Shown here in pieces: positions 5,030-6,584 of a DNA stretch of 6,584 nucleotides (its first letter is position 1; each line of letters starts with the position of its first letter). Origin of the DNA: JALJPB01 sp963933115 (lineage in GTDB: Bacteria > Pseudomonadota > Gammaproteobacteria > Enterobacterales > Alteromonadaceae). Made by a program: the position numbers and the translations under genes. Below the pieces are notes generated by a model, which did not search any database, was not told where the DNA came from, and was given only the letters and a program-made list of their open reading frames with translations. The stretch is from positions 1-6,584 of the forward strand of contig CAWVSL010000075.1 of NCBI GenBank assembly GCA_963933115.1, given 5' to 3'.

Positions 5030-6465
5030 GCACAACTACAATACTCGTTGTTGAGGATGATGCGGGGTTACGAGAAGCATTGGTTGATACTTTGCACCTT
5101 GCCGGCTATCAGTGTGTTGAGGCTGACTCTGGTGAGGCTGCTTTATTGCAGTTGCAAAAACAGGCGGTTGATTTAGTGGTCAGTGATGTGCAAATGGGCG
5201 GTATGTCTGGTTTATCATTGCTAAGAAGTATAAAAAACAACTCTAAAAATATGCCGGTATTATTGATGACGGCGTACGGTACGATTGATGATGCCGTACA
5301 AGCGATGCGTGATGGTGCTTGCAATTATATAGCGAAACCTTTTGTGCCTGACGTGCTGTTAAATATGGTTAGCCAGTATTTACCGTTGAAAGTTGTTAAT
5401 AAAAACACCCCTATTGTGGCAGATAAAAAAAGTATTGATTTACTCAAATTAGCTAAAAAAGTCGCGACGACTGAAGCTTCTGTGATGGTACTGGGTCCAA
5501 GTGGCTCGGGTAAGGAAGTATTAGCCCAATATGTCCATCATCATTCGGCTCGTGCCAAGCATGCTTTTGTTGCGATTAACTGTGCGGCTATTCCTGAAAA
5601 CATGTTAGAAGCCACGCTGTTTGGTTATGAAAAAGGCGCTTTTACTGGCGCTATTCAGGCGTGCCCAGGTAAGTTTGAACAAGCGCAAGGTGGTACGATT
5701 TTACTTGATGAGATCACTGAAATGGATCTTAGTTTACAAGCTAAAATTTTACGGGTATTGCAAGAGCGAGAAGTGGAGCGTTTAGGGGGTAGAAAAACCA
5801 TTAAGCTCAACGTAAGGGTGATTGCCACCTCTAATCGCGATCTTAAAGCAGCGGTGGCGGCTGGAGAGTTTCGAGAAGACCTATATTACCGTTTAAATGT
5901 GTTTCCTCTGACTTGGTTACCGTTAGCGCAGCGTATTGAAGATATTATTCCTTTAGCAAAACATTTAGTGTCAAAGTACCGTCAACAAACGGGTGATCTG
6001 GTCCCCGAGTTTAGCGCAGCAGCAATAAGTAAAATGCTGGCATACCAATGGCCTGGTAACGTTAGAGAGTTAGACAATGTTATTCAGCGTTCGTTGATAT
6101 TACAAAGTGGTCAGTTAATTAATTCAGACGACTTATTTATTGAAAGCTTTAACACCATACAGCTCAATACCGAAGGGAATACCGAACCCCATAGCGAAGA
6201 CAATACCGACATTACTATGGCGGCAAAAGAACAGCTCAGTGGTCTACCAGAACAACCTAAGGGTGTTAACTCGAATGTCGATAATAGTCGAATTTGTCCG
6301 TTAGGTAATGAGCTTAAGGTGCAAGAATACCAAATCATTCTTGAGACGTTATTAGCCTGTCAAGGCAGTAGAAAAGCAGTGGCTGAGCGTTTAGGTATTA
6401 GTCCGAGGACACTGCGTTATAAAATAGCAAAAATGCGTGATAGTGGTATTCAAATTCCTGCTTAA
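5026..6465 (+). CDS. flrC: FlrC, response regulator and sigma-54 activator
   Basis: Phosphorylated by FlrB, FlrC drives RpoN-dependent later flagellar genes (hook, basal body, core flagellin in Vibrio). The 479-aa protein has a complete receiver (about 4-118): acidic pocket E10, D11, D12, phospho-acceptor D54 in VVSDVQMGG, T82 and K104. The AAA+ domain (about 133-370) has Walker A GPSGSGKE 157-164, GAFTGA 204-209, Walker B with DE 228-229, FREDLYYRLNVFP 282-294 and WPGNVREL 342-349. After a polar linker (about 375-428) comes a Fis-type HTH (about 447-468, RKAVAERLGISPRTLRYKIA). Unlike FlrA, the receiver is fully equipped for phosphorylation. The ATG overlaps the flrB TGA and has AGGAG 9 nt upstream, so the pair is translationally coupled. 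No lesion is seen. Confidence 0.96.
   Translation: MSTTTILVVEDDAGLREALVDTLHLAGYQCVEADSGEAALLQLQKQAVDLVVSDVQMGGMSGLSLLRSIKNNSKNMPVLLMTAYGTIDDAVQAMRDGACNYIAKPFVPDVLLNMVSQYLPLKVVNKNTPIVADKKSIDLLKLAKKVATTEASVMVLGPSGSGKEVLAQYVHHHSARAKHAFVAINCAAIPENMLEATLFGYEKGAFTGAIQACPGKFEQAQGGTILLDEITEMDLSLQAKILRVLQEREVERLGGRKTIKLNVRVIATSNRDLKAAVAAGEFREDLYYRLNVFPLTWLPLAQRIEDIIPLAKHLVSKYRQQTGDLVPEFSAAAISKMLAYQWPGNVRELDNVIQRSLILQSGQLINSDDLFIESFNTIQLNTEGNTEPHSEDNTDITMAAKEQLSGLPEQPKGVNSNVDNSRICPLGNELKVQEYQIILETLLACQGSRKAVAERLGISPRTLRYKIAKMRDSGIQIPA
6166..6213 (+). repeat. Degenerate 12-bp repeats in the FlrC linker
   Basis: Four 12-bp units encode the tetrapeptides NTEG, NTEP, HSED and NTDI (residues 381-396). AATACCGA recurs exactly at 6166, 6178 and 6202. 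The units lie between the AAA+ domain and the DNA-binding domain and probably form a flexible acidic tether. Confidence 0.6.
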
Positions 6466-6483
6466 TGGCGAGCCAGCCCTAAG

Positions 6484-6529
6484 CTGACTGTTGGTTATTT
6501 CATATCGATTGATCGTGATAAACAGTCAG
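6484..6529. repeat. 9-bp inverted repeat after flrC
   Basis: CTGACTGTT (6484-6492) and AACAGTCAG (6521-6529) match perfectly across 28 nt. The spacer holds a small palindrome CGATTGATCG. It lies in the 119-bp stretch after flrC, where I find no gene and no GG-N10-GC promoter. It may extend the 3' hairpin structure of the flrBC transcript, or be an operator for a gene beyond the right edge. Confidence 0.5.
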
Positions 6530-6541
6530 TGAGGTTACTTT

Positions 6542-6575
6542 AAATATTGAGTTTATTTTATGACTCAATATTTTT
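6542..6575. terminator. Intrinsic terminator after flrC
   Basis: An 11-bp perfect stem (AAATATTGAGT at 6542-6552, ACTCAATATTT at 6563-6573) with a 10-nt loop ends in a run of five T (6571-6575). The stem is AT-rich, so strength is uncertain. It would end the flrBC transcript about 75 bp after the flrC stop and separate it from whatever gene comes next. The A-run before the first arm is short, so leftward termination is less likely. Confidence 0.7.
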
Positions 6576-6584
6576 AATCTACAT

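Noticed and set aside
5109..5324. Minus-strand ORF inside flrC
   Set aside because: Antisense to the receiver domain of FlrC; Cys- and Thr-rich shadow translation.
6111..6338. Minus-strand ORF inside flrC
   Set aside because: Antisense to the FlrC linker; no independent support.

Overview
The window is a flagellar regulatory locus from a moderately AT-rich gammaproteobacterium. The gene set (FlrA, FlrB and FlrC next to FliS and a FliT-like chaperone) is typical of polarly flagellated marine bacteria. Base composition and protein style suggest the Alteromonadales (Colwellia, Thalassotalea, Pseudoalteromonas or Shewanella-like), but that placement is inference. No rRNA, tRNA, CRISPR array, insertion sequence or phage gene is visible.

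Left part, minus strand (1659 down to 3): a small unrecognised gene (94 aa), fliS and a FliT/FlaI-like gene form a tight unit. A 231-bp AT-rich gap with a degenerate 15-bp repeat follows, then an unrecognised 110-aa gene. A near-consensus sigma-54 promoter (TGGCAC, then GG-N10-GC spacing) lies about 55 bp upstream of the 94-aa gene, so this unit is probably a sigma-54-dependent flagellar operon.

Centre (1660-2082): a 423-bp divergent control region. It holds the leftward sigma-54 promoter, a TCAATTGA palindrome, three head-to-tail 10-bp repeats, a perfect 8-bp-arm palindrome, a 14-bp-arm inverted repeat and a good sigma-70-type promoter for flrA. The flrA promoter would start transcription downstream of the first possible flrA ATG, so the start at 2083 is preferred.

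Right part, plus strand: flrA (sigma-54 activator with a degenerate receiver and all the expected c-di-GMP contact residues), then a second sigma-54 promoter driving flrB (soluble PAS histidine kinase) and flrC (response regulator and sigma-54 activator), which overlap by ATGA. A hairpin with a T-run closes the unit near the right edge.

The genes fit the four-tier polar flagellar cascade: FlrA made from a sigma-70 promoter turns on flrBC through RpoN, FlrB phosphorylates FlrC at D54, and FlrC turns on later sigma-54 genes. I see no wholly new system. The points of most interest are the dense symmetric architecture between the divergent promoters, the unknown 94-aa gene leading the fliS operon, the reversed fliS-fliT arrangement without fliD, and small in-frame repeats in FlrB and FlrC.
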